DNA of 64,000 nt, taken from positions 620,001-684,000 of the forward strand of contig NZ_CP077683.1 of the NCBI RefSeq assembly GCF_019063845.1, written 5' to 3'. The stretch's first letter is position 1. Every line of letters begins with the position of its first letter. Origin of the DNA: Geomonas subterranea. Lineage in GTDB: Bacteria > Desulfobacterota > Desulfuromonadia > Geobacterales > Geobacteraceae. The position numbers and the translations under genes are program-made. Below are positions 1 through 9,239 of this stretch, piece by piece. The notes under the pieces were generated by a model. It was not told where the DNA came from. It did no database searches and worked only from the letters and a program-made list of their open reading frames with translations.

Positions 1-30
1 CAAGGTCGCGAACGGGGCCAAGGCACGGTT

Positions 31-52
31 GTTGCTCCCCTCTCGGAGCAAC
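31..52. other. Perfect hairpin upstream of dsbC-like gene
   Basis: GTTGCTCC (31-38) pairs perfectly with GGAGCAAC (45-52) around a six-base loop. No T-tract follows, so it is not a convincing intrinsic terminator. It ends 23 bases before the first start codon and may be a 5'-UTR stem or the tail of an element that begins outside the window. Confidence 0.35.
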
Positions 53-75
53 GAAATCTCCCACGAGGTAGTTGA

Positions 76-873
76 ATGTTCTTCGCCAAAAGTCTCATCC
101 GTCTCTTTACACCCTGCTTCATCCTTGTCGTTATCGCCTTTGCCGCACCCGCCTTCGCCATGTCGGAAGGATGCAGCGGGGATTGCGCATCCTGCCACTC
201 CATCACCCTGCAGGAGGCCAGCGGGCTCCTGAAGGAGATCGGTCCGGTGAAGGACGTGAAGCCGGCGCCGGTGCGCGGGCTGTACGAGGTGACCTTCGAG
301 CAGGGGGGGAAGAGCGGGGTCGCCTATCTCGACTACAGCAAGAAACACATCATCGCCGGCCAGGTCTTCGACATCGCCTCCAGGCAGCCGGTGGGTGGCA
401 CCGCGGACCAGGCCAAAAAAACCGAGCGCAAGGACCGTCTTGACCCGGCCACCCTCGGCACCGACAATGCACTGGTCATGGGCAACCCGAAGGGGAAAAA
501 GAAGCTGTTCGTCTTCACCGACCCCGAGTGCCCTTACTGCGCGAAGGCGCATGCCGAGCTGAAGAAGCTGGCGGCCCTGGAGCCGGACCTCGCTATCTAC
601 ATCAAGCTCTATCCGCTCAAGATGCATCCCAAGGCGTACGACAAGTCCCGGGTGATCCTGTCCCAGGGCTCCCTGGAGCTTCTGGACAAGTCCTTCTCCG
701 GGCAGCCACTGCCGGCGGCCACCGATAAGGACGCCAGGAAGCCGGTGGAGGATACCATCAAGTTCGCCGAGTCCAACGGTATCGTCTCCACGCCTACGCT
801 GGTGCTGTCCGACGGGCGCATCATGGTGGGGTTCCGGGATGCCGCCGCCATGCGCGAACTCATCACAAAGTAA
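76..873 (+). CDS. DsbC/DsbG-like periplasmic thioredoxin-fold protein with N-terminal CxxCH
   Basis: The 265-residue product begins with a signal peptide (about 1-28, ending PAFA). It then has a region resembling the DsbC N-terminal domain (GLYEVTF, about 75-100) and a thioredoxin fold with the active site CPYC at 152-155. A STPT segment near the C-terminus supplies the usual cis-proline. The family isomerises or reduces disulfides in periplasmic proteins. Unusually, the mature N-terminus carries C33 and then C37-A-S-C40-H41, a haem-c attachment motif. The gene lies 63 bases upstream of pilY1, whose product is very Cys-rich, so PilY1 is a plausible client (inference). A strongly basic segment near residue 115 links the two halves. 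Thiol isomerase function is likely; haem attachment is only suggested by the motif. Confidence 0.85.
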   Translation: MFFAKSLIRLFTPCFILVVIAFAAPAFAMSEGCSGDCASCHSITLQEASGLLKEIGPVKDVKPAPVRGLYEVTFEQGGKSGVAYLDYSKKHIIAGQVFDIASRQPVGGTADQAKKTERKDRLDPATLGTDNALVMGNPKGKKKLFVFTDPECPYCAKAHAELKKLAALEPDLAIYIKLYPLKMHPKAYDKSRVILSQGSLELLDKSFSGQPLPAATDKDARKPVEDTIKFAESNGIVSTPTLVLSDGRIMVGFRDAAAMRELITK

Positions 874-936
874 GGAACCGTGAGTATGCGCTCCACTTCG
901 ACTGAACCTTCAACGCCCTTCAATACGAGGTGTTCA

Positions 937-3900
937 ATGGGAAAGACTGTTAACAGGCTCTTCATCAAGACCTTGCTGCCTCTGATCGCGTCGGTCATGC
1001 TTGTTCCCGCGGCGGCATTGGCCGAGGATCCCGGTAACAACTGGTGCATAACCCCTGCCTTCATCACCAGCTCGATCAAGCCAAACCTGTTGTTGATGAT
1101 CGATAACTCGGCCAGTATGTACGATCTCGGGTACATCGCCGGATCGACCTCGACAGCGCCGACTTATTCCTGCGGCACCGCGACGGTCTCTTCATCCTAT
1201 TGTTTCGACAACACCTACGACAACACCAAAAACTACGAGGGGTACTTTAGCAAGCTCAACAGCGACGGTACCTTCACCTATCCGGTTTACGAGTATTCCG
1301 GTGGAAAATTCGTAGAGAGGGCAAGCGGTGTGCCTGCCAGCGGTGGCACCTTCCGCACCAGCTACCTCTACCTTGCCATGTCGGGCGACAATACGACCGT
1401 CTCCCCTCCCACCAGGGTGGTTGATAGCTTCATCGCCAGCGGGAGGTTCCTCAACTGGCTCTCCTCATCGAAGTTCGACATCGAGAAGAAGATCCTGACC
1501 GGCGGTAAGTATGACAATGGCGTGCTGGTAGGCGAGACCAGGGGATGCGTGGGACGGCGCTTCGTGAAAGTAGTGCCCGGCATCTCGGGGCTTTCCTTCG
1601 CGGTCCGCGGCCCTACCTCCGTTGAGCCCAACTACGACCCCAGCACGCAGGGTGGGGGGACCAGGATCGAGATCTTCGAGGGGACCTACAACCAGTCCGA
1701 CTGCCAGTGCGCGGTCTACAACTGGAGCAGCGGCAATTACGGCCAGGCGAGCACTGACACCAAGAATTGCCTCTCCACCACCAACGCGGACAAGGCACTG
1801 GCCACCATCAACCACACCCAGCAGGCCTGCTGGAAGATCAAGGACAACATAAGGACCGGCGGCGACATCTGGCAGGGGGTGAGCGTCAACTCGCTGCAGG
1901 TCGCGTGCGCCAGCGTATATAATGACTTGAACCCGGCGGCCATTACCGACGAGTCGAACGGCAACTACATCTGCACCAGCGCCGCGACCCATACCGCGCC
2001 GGTCGCGCCCTATATCGGCACCGGCTCCGATACCACCGGCTTCCTGGGGAGATGCTGGAGGAACAACAGCGACAAGTGGCTAAACGACGGTGATGCCTGC
2101 GTGAAGCGGGAGATCCTGCACTACTGCATGGGGCAGAACTTCGGCGAGGTCACCGACCCCTCCTCGGTCATCCCCACCGCGGGGAACATCCCGTCCGTGC
2201 TCATGGACGCCGGCGTGCGCGCCATCGGCTCGCCGGTCGGCCCCTCCGGCAACCCGGGCACCTGCTCACGCCGGACCACGACCGCCTGCTCCTCCGATGC
2301 GGACTGTACCACCAAGGTCTGTTCCAACAATGCTGCTACGACCTGCACCACCGATGCGAACTGCACCTCGCCGGGGGTCTGCGTCAGCCAGACCTGCAAC
2401 AACCCCTTCTACGGCAAGGTGGAAGTCTCTGCTCCGCCCACCGGCCTTATCAACGACTTCGCCGAGTCCATCCGTTTCGGCGTCATGAACTTCAACAATT
2501 ACGGCTCGGCCAGCGAATGCGGCGGCATTGTCGGCATGCCTTGTCCCAAGTTCTGCTCCGGCAACCCGAACAAGGTGTGCAGCACTAATGCAGACTGCCT
2601 CGCCAGCCTGAACGAAGGGTCCTGCCAGGATCCCACCACCCCCAACAGGGACGCCGGTTCGGTGGTCAAAAACATCGGTACGGCCATCGGTGACCACAGC
2701 TCCGGTGTCATCGGGAAAATCGACAGCACCCCAGCCGTTGCCTGGACACCCTTCGCCGAGGCGTACTACAACGCCATCGCCTACTTCGTCAAGGACGCCA
2801 CAGCAACCACGCCGACCTTGAACACAACTAAATTCACCCCGACCGCAGCCGCTATTCAGGCGCCGCTCACCGACACACAAGACCCGGTTATCACCAACCA
2901 GAACCCGATCCAGTTCCGCTGCCAGCAAAACAACATCCTGCTGATCACGGACGGTTCCTCCACCGCTGACAAGAACGACACCATGAAGAACAAGGTCACC
3001 GACGTCTCCAAGGTCTTCAGGGATCCGAACACGCTGACCGAGACAGGCTCGACCGCCGGTGTCTGCGGCAGCTACGGGGGGAGCCCGTTCCTGCACGACC
3101 TGAGCTATTTCGCCTACCACCGTAACATTTTCGACCCGAGCCAGGTATGCCACGGCACCGGCGCTGTCGCCTGCGATAACGCCCAAACAATCAAGACCCA
3201 CGTGGTGTACAACGCGCCGTCCAGCAGCGCCACGACCGACGTGTGCGACCCCTACCTGCAGATGAAGATGACGGCCGAAAACGGCGGAACCTTGCTGCAC
3301 AACCCGAGCAACCCCACCGAACTGAGAACGGAACTGAAGGCGGCCCTGGAAAGCATCGCGGTCGGCGCCTCCTCCGGTACCGCCGCCTCCATCCTCAGCA
3401 ACAGCGAGGGTAGCGGCGCGAACATACTGCAGGCGGTGTTCTATCCCAAGAAGGTCTTCGCGGACCAGACCGAGACCAAGTGGATCGGCGAGATGCAGAA
3501 CCTCTGGTACTTCGTCGACCCGCAGATCAACCGCTCCACCATCAGGGAGGACACCGACCAGAACAATATCTTCGACCTGATCCAGGACAAGGTGGTCAGC
3601 TTCCGCTTCGACAGCACGGACAACACTACCTATGCCTGGGAGTCCCAGGACCTAAACGGTGACGGTTCCGGCGACACCACCGAGGTGAAGGTGGACGCCG
3701 ACACGGTGAAGAGTATCTGGCGTGCGGGTAAGAAGCTCTGGGCACGGCCGCTGACCGGCACCGGCGCCAGGCCGCGCAAGATCAAGACAACCATCAACGG
3801 CACGTCGCTCATCGACTTCTCCTCCGACACCTTCAAGGGCGACTCCATGGTGGACAACTCGGCTACGCTGGCGCCGTATCTGGACGTTGCGGACGGTGCG

Positions 3901-5808
3901 ATCGCCACCAACCTGATCAACTACGTGCACGGACTCGAGCAGACCGGCTACCGTCCCAGGACCGTTTCCATCAAGGAGACCCCGTCGAGTACGGCCGTGT
4001 CGGGGGTCTGGCGCCTGGGGGACATCATATCCTCGACGCCCCGCATCCAGTCGAGCCTCAAGCTGAACACCTACAACATGCAGGCCCCCAGCGGCTACAG
4101 CGACAGCTCTTACGACACCTACGTCGGATCTGAAAACTATAAAAATCATGGCATGGTGTACGTCGGGGCCAATGACGGCATGCTGCACGCCTTCAACTTC
4201 GGCAAGCTCAACGTCACCGCGACCAGCACCCAGAAAGCGACCCTCGAGAAGCTTGAGAGCACCGATCCCGCCCTTGGCGAGGAGATGTGGGCATACATCC
4301 CGAAGCAGGTGCTGCCGTACCTCAAGTACTACGCCGACGTCAACTATAATCACCTCTACTACATCGACGGCGCCACCGTGCTCTTCGATGCCAGCATAGG
4401 CGCGCCTAGCAGCATCGCGGGCTGCTCCGACGCGACCTATTACAACTGCGACAAGCTCAACTCCGTGGTGGACGGCAGCAACAACCTCGACAGCACCAAG
4501 AACCCCTGGCACAGCATCCTGATCGGCGGCATGGGACTGGGCGGGGCCTCCTCGTCGAGCTGCACCGACCCGGCGACCAACAACTGCGTGCCGACACCGC
4601 GCATGGATCCCGCCGATAACACCAAAGGGCTCGGCCTCTCCTCCTACTTCGCCCTCGATGTGAGTAATCCTAAGAGCCCGACCCTTTTATGGGAATTCAA
4701 GAACGAAAACCTTGGTTTCGCCACCACCGGTCCGGCCATCGTCAGGGTGGGGGACAAGGCCAAAAACGGGCGCTGGTTCGCCGTGTTCGGCTCCGGCCCC
4801 ACCGGGCCGGTAGACACCGACGGCAACCAGTTCGAGGGGCGCTCCAACCAGCGGCTCAAGTTCTTCGTGGTCGACCTGAAGACCGGTACCCTCGTGACTA
4901 CGCTCGACGGCGGAGTCGACAATGCCTTCGCCGGTTCCATGATCGGCGGCTCCGTCGACGCCGACCGCTGGAATCCGTACGCGGCAGGAAACTACCAGGA
5001 TGACGCCATCATGGTCGGCTTCACCAAGAAGACAGGTACCGGCAGCTCCGCCACCTGGACCGACGGCGGCGTGATCAGGATCGTCACCAAGAACGACACC
5101 AACCCCGCCAACTGGGTGGTCAGCAAGGTCGTCGACGGCATCGGGCCGGTGGTGACCGCGATCGCGCGGTTGCAGGACCGCAAGAACATGAACATGTGGT
5201 ACTACTTCGGGACCGGCAGGTACTTCTATCGCGCGGGAGCGTCCATCGACGACTACGACACGCAGCGCACGATCTTCGGCCTGAAGGACCCCTGCTACAA
5301 CACCGCGTCCGTTCCCGGCAACAAGCTGGACCCGAACTGCGGCACCACCATCAGCACCTCAGACATAACCGACCAGTCCACCGCCATCTCCACCAGCATC
5401 GGCAGTGGCGGGTGGAAAATCACCCTCGACCCCTCCACGACGGCCTTCGGCGCCGAGCGCGTTGTTTCCGACGCGGTGACGCTGACCAACGGCACCGTCT
5501 TCGTGACCACCTTCGAGCCGACCTCGGACGCCTGCGGCTTCGGCGGCAACTCCTTCCTGTGGGCCCTGGGCTACAACACCGGAGGGAGGCCAAGCGACGC
5601 CGCTCTTTCCGGCAAGGCGCTGATCCAGCTTTCGACGGGCGAGTTCAAGGAGGTCGACCTGGCCCAGGCCTTCGGCAGCAGCGCGTCCCGCCTGATGCGG
5701 CGCAGCTCCACCCCGATGACCGGAAAACCGCCGGCGGACGCCTTCCCGGTCGTCAGCAAGAGCGCCAACAAGCCGGTGAAGAAGATCCTGCACATCCAGG
5801 AGCGTTAA
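937..5808 (+). CDS. pilY1: PilY1-like type IV pilus tip/assembly protein
   Basis: The product is 1,623 residues from ATG 937, chosen over an upstream in-frame start at 880 because GAGG precedes it and a clean signal peptide follows (ending AALA). A MIDNSASM metal-ion-dependent-adhesion-like motif at 54-61 opens a von Willebrand A-like region. Cys-rich DADC-type repeats interrupt it around 444-488 and 539-565. The C-terminal half resembles the PilC/PilY1 beta-propeller, with the VGANDGMLHAF blade at about 1075-1087 and Asp-rich, calcium-loop-like segments near 870-920. PilY1 proteins sit at the pilus tip and act in pilus biogenesis, adhesion and surface sensing. The gene leads a minor-pilin set and stops three bases before the next start. 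Family assignment is firm; ligand and adhesive target are unknown. Confidence 0.9.
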   Translation: MGKTVNRLFIKTLLPLIASVMLVPAAALAEDPGNNWCITPAFITSSIKPNLLLMIDNSASMYDLGYIAGSTSTAPTYSCGTATVSSSYCFDNTYDNTKNYEGYFSKLNSDGTFTYPVYEYSGGKFVERASGVPASGGTFRTSYLYLAMSGDNTTVSPPTRVVDSFIASGRFLNWLSSSKFDIEKKILTGGKYDNGVLVGETRGCVGRRFVKVVPGISGLSFAVRGPTSVEPNYDPSTQGGGTRIEIFEGTYNQSDCQCAVYNWSSGNYGQASTDTKNCLSTTNADKALATINHTQQACWKIKDNIRTGGDIWQGVSVNSLQVACASVYNDLNPAAITDESNGNYICTSAATHTAPVAPYIGTGSDTTGFLGRCWRNNSDKWLNDGDACVKREILHYCMGQNFGEVTDPSSVIPTAGNIPSVLMDAGVRAIGSPVGPSGNPGTCSRRTTTACSSDADCTTKVCSNNAATTCTTDANCTSPGVCVSQTCNNPFYGKVEVSAPPTGLINDFAESIRFGVMNFNNYGSASECGGIVGMPCPKFCSGNPNKVCSTNADCLASLNEGSCQDPTTPNRDAGSVVKNIGTAIGDHSSGVIGKIDSTPAVAWTPFAEAYYNAIAYFVKDATATTPTLNTTKFTPTAAAIQAPLTDTQDPVITNQNPIQFRCQQNNILLITDGSSTADKNDTMKNKVTDVSKVFRDPNTLTETGSTAGVCGSYGGSPFLHDLSYFAYHRNIFDPSQVCHGTGAVACDNAQTIKTHVVYNAPSSSATTDVCDPYLQMKMTAENGGTLLHNPSNPTELRTELKAALESIAVGASSGTAASILSNSEGSGANILQAVFYPKKVFADQTETKWIGEMQNLWYFVDPQINRSTIREDTDQNNIFDLIQDKVVSFRFDSTDNTTYAWESQDLNGDGSGDTTEVKVDADTVKSIWRAGKKLWARPLTGTGARPRKIKTTINGTSLIDFSSDTFKGDSMVDNSATLAPYLDVADGAIATNLINYVHGLEQTGYRPRTVSIKETPSSTAVSGVWRLGDIISSTPRIQSSLKLNTYNMQAPSGYSDSSYDTYVGSENYKNHGMVYVGANDGMLHAFNFGKLNVTATSTQKATLEKLESTDPALGEEMWAYIPKQVLPYLKYYADVNYNHLYYIDGATVLFDASIGAPSSIAGCSDATYYNCDKLNSVVDGSNNLDSTKNPWHSILIGGMGLGGASSSSCTDPATNNCVPTPRMDPADNTKGLGLSSYFALDVSNPKSPTLLWEFKNENLGFATTGPAIVRVGDKAKNGRWFAVFGSGPTGPVDTDGNQFEGRSNQRLKFFVVDLKTGTLVTTLDGGVDNAFAGSMIGGSVDADRWNPYAAGNYQDDAIMVGFTKKTGTGSSATWTDGGVIRIVTKNDTNPANWVVSKVVDGIGPVVTAIARLQDRKNMNMWYYFGTGRYFYRAGASIDDYDTQRTIFGLKDPCYNTASVPGNKLDPNCGTTISTSDITDQSTAISTSIGSGGWKITLDPSTTAFGAERVVSDAVTLTNGTVFVTTFEPTSDACGFGGNSFLWALGYNTGGRPSDAALSGKALIQLSTGEFKEVDLAQAFGSSASRLMRRSSTPMTGKPPADAFPVVSKSANKPVKKILHIQER

Positions 5809-5811
5809 TTC

Positions 5812-6297
5812 ATGCGACAGCGAGGCTTTACACTGGTGGAACTGGTAGTCGTGGTGGCGATCATCGCCACCCTGCTCGCCATAGCTACCCTGCAGTACAG
5901 CAAGATGCAGCAGAAGGCCTCGGTCGAGGCGCAGGCAAGGACGGTGTACAGCAAGCTCGTCGAGGTGCGGGCCGAGGCGATGTACACGAGGACCCCGCGC
6001 GCCGTCATCGTCAGCGGCAACGAGCTCCGCGTCTACGCGACCAACGACACCACCGTGCCGCCGCTCACCGTGTTTCGGCTCGGCATGCCCATGGTGATGA
6101 ACGTCTCCCCCGGCAGGATCGAGTATGACGGCCAGGGGATGATGCAGTCCTCGGATCTCTCGGTCTGCGTCCAGTTGGGGACCTCGGCCGACAACCCGGG
6201 GAGCTTCGACAGCGTCGTCGCTTCCACCGTGCGCACCTACATGGGAAAAAGACAAACCGGAGGGGCCTGTGCACCAGCCAGCATCACTCAGAAATAA
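5812..6297 (+). CDS. fimU: Minor pilin, FimU/GspH-like (first set)
   Basis: This 161-residue prepilin has a short basic leader and the PilD cleavage site G|FTLVE, with Glu5 of the mature protein present, followed by about 20 hydrophobic residues. FimU/GspH proteins belong to the initiation complex that primes pilus assembly and connects PilY1 to the fibre. The gene begins three bases after the pilY1 stop and its 3' end overlaps the following pilV-like gene by 29 bases, so translational coupling is likely. The C-terminal half has two cysteines that could form a disulfide. The minor-pilin class is clear; FimU rather than FimT is inferred from gene order. Confidence 0.85.
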   Translation: MRQRGFTLVELVVVVAIIATLLAIATLQYSKMQQKASVEAQARTVYSKLVEVRAEAMYTRTPRAVIVSGNELRVYATNDTTVPPLTVFRLGMPMVMNVSPGRIEYDGQGMMQSSDLSVCVQLGTSADNPGSFDSVVASTVRTYMGKRQTGGACAPASITQK

Positions 6298-6679
6298 CGA
6301 CGGCTTCACCCTGGTCGAGCTGATGATCGCCCTTGTCATCGTGGCCGTCGGCATGTTCGGCGTGCTGCAGACGATCAACGTCACCCTGCAGCACAACCTC
6401 CGCAACGAGGTGCGCAACGAGGCGGTACGCATCGGCGAGAAGTACATGTCCGACATGCGCGGAAAGACCTTCGGCGCGTATTCCTCCCCCTACACGACCT
6501 TCACCGAGAACGGCAGGATCAGGGGGGTGAGCAAGCCGTACACCGTGGAGCGGACCTCGCAAGTGCTGGCTACCGACGGCGGCCAGCCGAGCACCTACCA
6601 GCTCATGGTCACCGTCAGGTGGTCGTACCGTAACTCGAACTACCAAAACGAGGTGGTCACCGTGATGGCCAGGCCGTGA
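6269..6679 (+). CDS. pilV: Minor pilin, PilV-like (first set)
   Basis: The 136-residue product starts at GTG 6269, supported by a GGAGGGG sequence just upstream inside the preceding gene. A twelve-residue leader ends in G|FTLVE, with Glu5 and a hydrophobic N-terminal helix (ELMIALVIVAVGMFGVLQ), the type IV pilin signature. The VxxGMFGVLQ continuation is typical of PilV-like proteins. It overlaps the fimU-like gene by 29 bases and lies second in a fimU-pilV-pilW-pilX series behind pilY1. PilV is expected in the pilus priming complex at the tip. A second, paralogous copy lies at 9205-9618. Confidence 0.85.
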   Translation: MHQPASLRNNDGFTLVELMIALVIVAVGMFGVLQTINVTLQHNLRNEVRNEAVRIGEKYMSDMRGKTFGAYSSPYTTFTENGRIRGVSKPYTVERTSQVLATDGGQPSTYQLMVTVRWSYRNSNYQNEVVTVMARP

Positions 6680-6714
6680 GGCGCTGGCGACGGCGACCGG
6701 CAAAGGAACTTCGT

Positions 6715-7905
6715 ATGTTGAAAGGGAAACAGGGCTATACGCTGGTCGAGCTCATCGTGGTCATGGCGATCTTCACCATCGTCATCGTCGTGGCCTCAGC
6801 AGGGTTCAAGACTGTGCTCACCCAGGTGGGGCAGCAGAGCAAACTGATGGAGACCGATATCGGGAGCGTCGTGGGGCTGGAGCTGTTCCGTTCCGACCTG
6901 CAGAGCGCCGGCTACGGGCTGCCGTGGGGGTTGCAGAACACGCCGGCCGGCTACACCGAGGTCACCACCACCGAACCGAGCGGCCAGCCGCCGACCAACG
7001 CCACCTTCTGGCCTTCCGGCCAGAGCGCGCGCAGCTACAACGATGCCGCCGGGGTGCCCCGGGCGGTGCAAAGCGGCAACACCACGTTCAACTTGAAGGA
7101 CGGGGTGGGGTCGCAGTACCTCGTGCTGAAGTCGCTTTCGGTGGCCGGATCAACCAGCGGCGTGCAGAGGAAATGGCTGTCCGTCAGTTACGACGAGACC
7201 AATGTCAAAAAGGCCCCGAACTGGAACGACCCGGCCAACATCCGCAACTTCAGCGCCACCGACCGGGTCATCGTTCTCAGGAACACCTTCAGCAATAACG
7301 TGCCGAGCAGGCAGCTGCAGGTTACCAGCACCGGGGCATACTCGACCACCTTCTCCAACTACACCGCCATGACCATCCCCCATTCCTCCGGGGACATGTT
7401 CCAGGTGTACGGGGTGGATGCCGCGACCGACCTGCGCATGCCGTTCAACCGGGCGGACTACTACGTGAGAACTCCAGCCCCCATGCCTCCCGCCTGCGCG
7501 CCCAACACCGGGGTTCTTTACAAGGCGGTGCTGAAGCAGGCGGCGAGCGGCGGCTTCACCGAGATCCCGCTTTTGGACTGCGTGGCAGACCTGCAGGTCG
7601 TCTACGGTGTCGGGCCGTCCGGGACTGGCGACATCAACTTCCATCAGACAACGCTCCCCGGCACCGGGAGCCCGCAGGAGATCCGGCAGCAACTCAAGGA
7701 GATCAGGGTTTACGTCCTGGCGCAGCAGGGGAAGAAGGATCCCGGCTATCACCATCCCAACTCCCAGATCGAGGTGGGAGAGAGATTCGGCGGGAGCCTC
7801 ATGGGGAGGACCTTCGATCTGCCTACGCAGATCGGAACCGGGTGGGACAACTATCGCTGGAAGGTGTACCCGATCGTGGTGCGGCCGCAGAACCTGATCC
7901 AGTGA
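6715..7905 (+). CDS. pilW: Minor pilin, PilW-like (first set)
   Basis: The 396-residue product starts at ATG 6715, which has AAAGGA a few bases upstream. The longer in-frame start at 6676 would add a very Arg-rich extension ahead of the prepilin leader and is unlikely. The leader MLKGKQG precedes YTLVE, with Glu5 and a hydrophobic helix. The large C-terminal domain fits PilW, which connects the PilV/PilX/FimU pilins to PilY1. Near the C-terminus a QQLKEIRVYVLAQQGKKDPG segment is closely repeated in the second PilW copy. It lies 35 bases after the pilV-like gene and 16 bases before the pilX-like gene. Confidence 0.85.
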   Translation: MLKGKQGYTLVELIVVMAIFTIVIVVASAGFKTVLTQVGQQSKLMETDIGSVVGLELFRSDLQSAGYGLPWGLQNTPAGYTEVTTTEPSGQPPTNATFWPSGQSARSYNDAAGVPRAVQSGNTTFNLKDGVGSQYLVLKSLSVAGSTSGVQRKWLSVSYDETNVKKAPNWNDPANIRNFSATDRVIVLRNTFSNNVPSRQLQVTSTGAYSTTFSNYTAMTIPHSSGDMFQVYGVDAATDLRMPFNRADYYVRTPAPMPPACAPNTGVLYKAVLKQAASGGFTEIPLLDCVADLQVVYGVGPSGTGDINFHQTTLPGTGSPQEIRQQLKEIRVYVLAQQGKKDPGYHHPNSQIEVGERFGGSLMGRTFDLPTQIGTGWDNYRWKVYPIVVRPQNLIQ

Positions 7906-7921
7906 CAACTACGGTAATTAT

Positions 7922-8563
7922 ATGAAAAAGCTAAAAAACGAAGAAGGCGTCGCGCTGGTGACGGCACTGATGTTCACCCTGATCTGCCTGGGGATCGTGG
8001 CTGCGTTGATGCAGATGCTGCTTTTGCAGACCAAGGTTTCCGCCGTGGAGAAGAACTACCGCAACTCGCTGGAGGCTGCCTACGGCGGGACCGAGCTGGT
8101 CACCAGGGAGTTCATACCGAAGCTCTTCACCAACTATTCGACCGGTATCGGCCCGCTCCTCACGGCCTACGGCTCGGGGACGGGCTTCAGCAACCTCGGC
8201 CTCGTGGTGAACCAGGGGCTGGGGAACAGGGGAGGCCTCGAGATAAAGCTGCGCAACGCCACCAGCGATTGGGGGACCCTCTCCAAGACCCTTGACGCGA
8301 AGGACGCACCTGACCTGCAGTTCCTCCTCAAGGGGACCGGCTCAAACGGCAACTTCAGGATCTACGCGAAGATCGTCGACACGGTACCCGGAAACTCGGA
8401 CACCACGGGCGTCGATTACCTCGACAGCGGCGTCGGCGTCGCCGGTGTCGGCTCCGGGATATCTCCCAAGCACAACCCCGCGCTCTACAGCGTCGAGGTG
8501 CGCGGGGAGAGGGCGGTAAACCCAAAGGAAAAGGCACAACTCTCCGTGCTGTACGCCTTCTAG
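7922..8563 (+). CDS. pilX: Minor pilin, PilX-like (first set)
   Basis: This 213-residue protein begins MKKLKNEEGVALVTALM, the PilX N-terminal pattern. The leader ends in EEG, and the mature helix has the GVALV-type start rather than the FTLVE start. A long hydrophobic segment follows (about 10-35). PilX-type pilins are part of the minor-pilin priming complex. The gene closes the first pilin set and is followed 28 bases later by a strong intrinsic terminator. Its C-terminal third, including a KIVDTVPGN segment and a LSVLYAF ending, is clearly homologous to the second PilX copy at 10789-11409. Confidence 0.82.
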   Translation: MKKLKNEEGVALVTALMFTLICLGIVAALMQMLLLQTKVSAVEKNYRNSLEAAYGGTELVTREFIPKLFTNYSTGIGPLLTAYGSGTGFSNLGLVVNQGLGNRGGLEIKLRNATSDWGTLSKTLDAKDAPDLQFLLKGTGSNGNFRIYAKIVDTVPGNSDTTGVDYLDSGVGVAGVGSGISPKHNPALYSVEVRGERAVNPKEKAQLSVLYAF

Positions 8564-8591
8564 TTTCTCCCCCCGCCGGCATCTCTTTCCG

Positions 8592-8626
8592 AAACGGCCC
8601 TTCCACCACGGATGGGCCGTTTTTTT
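8592..8626 (+). terminator. Intrinsic terminator after first minor-pilin set
   Basis: AAACGGCCC (8592-8600) pairs with GGGCCGTTT (8614-8622) around a 13-base loop, and the T-run continues to 8626. It separates the pilY1-led unit from the second minor-pilin set, so the second set probably has its own promoter between here and 8739. Confidence 0.85.
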
Positions 8627-8738
8627 GTGGCCGCACCGCGCCCGCCTCTTCCCCCATCGCGTCTTTTTTTTTCTTCCCGTTCTGATAGTATTGGAAAGTT
8701 CAAATCTGTCCCGGGCCGCCGGCCTGCGCGGAGGGGGT

Positions 8739-9239
8739 ATGCGGTCAAGCGGCTTTTCCCTCATCGAGATGGTGGTGACCATCGCCATCGCCGCCATCTT
8801 GGCCACCGTTGGTACCCTGTATTTCCAGCAGTACCAGAAGGGGTACCGGATGGACGCCCAGACGCGCCTGCTCTTCTCGGAGCTCCAAAGCGCGCGGGCG
8901 CAGGCGATCTACCAGAGAAAAGGGACACGGGTCAAGTTATTCGCCGACCGCTTCGAGGTCTACTCCTCGCAGCAGGACGGCCCCTCGGTCCGCCCCGTGG
9001 CCACGCACCCGCTGAGCTATCCCATCACCAGCCCCACCACCCCCGGCTTCGACATCACTTTCGGGGGGGACGTCGATTTCGACGAAAGAGGGGTCACCTA
9101 CGACTTGCGCTCCATCTGCCTGCAGCCGTCCGCGGGGCATGGCGGGGTGGACAGCGTGGTCATTCACTACGCGAGGATTTCCATTGGCAGGAAGGACCAC
9201 GGCGATGCCTGTAATAGCGACAATATCACGCTCAAGTAG
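8739..9239 (+). CDS. Minor pilin, FimU/GspH-like (second set)
   Basis: The 166-residue product starts at ATG 8739 behind a GGAGGGGG ribosome-binding site; an upstream in-frame start at 8625 overlaps the terminator and is rejected. The prepilin site is MRSSG|FSLIE, with Glu5 and a hydrophobic helix (MVVTIAIAAILATVGTLYF). The downstream AQTRLLFSELQSARAQAI segment is characteristic of the FimT/FimU/GspH group and parallels the AQARTVYSKLVEVRAEAM segment of the first copy. It overlaps the next pilV-like gene by 35 bases. It is the first gene of a duplicated minor-pilin module; whether both modules are expressed together cannot be read from the sequence. Confidence 0.85.
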   Translation: MRSSGFSLIEMVVTIAIAAILATVGTLYFQQYQKGYRMDAQTRLLFSELQSARAQAIYQRKGTRVKLFADRFEVYSSQQDGPSVRPVATHPLSYPITSPTTPGFDITFGGDVDFDERGVTYDLRSICLQPSAGHGGVDSVVIHYARISIGRKDHGDACNSDNITLK

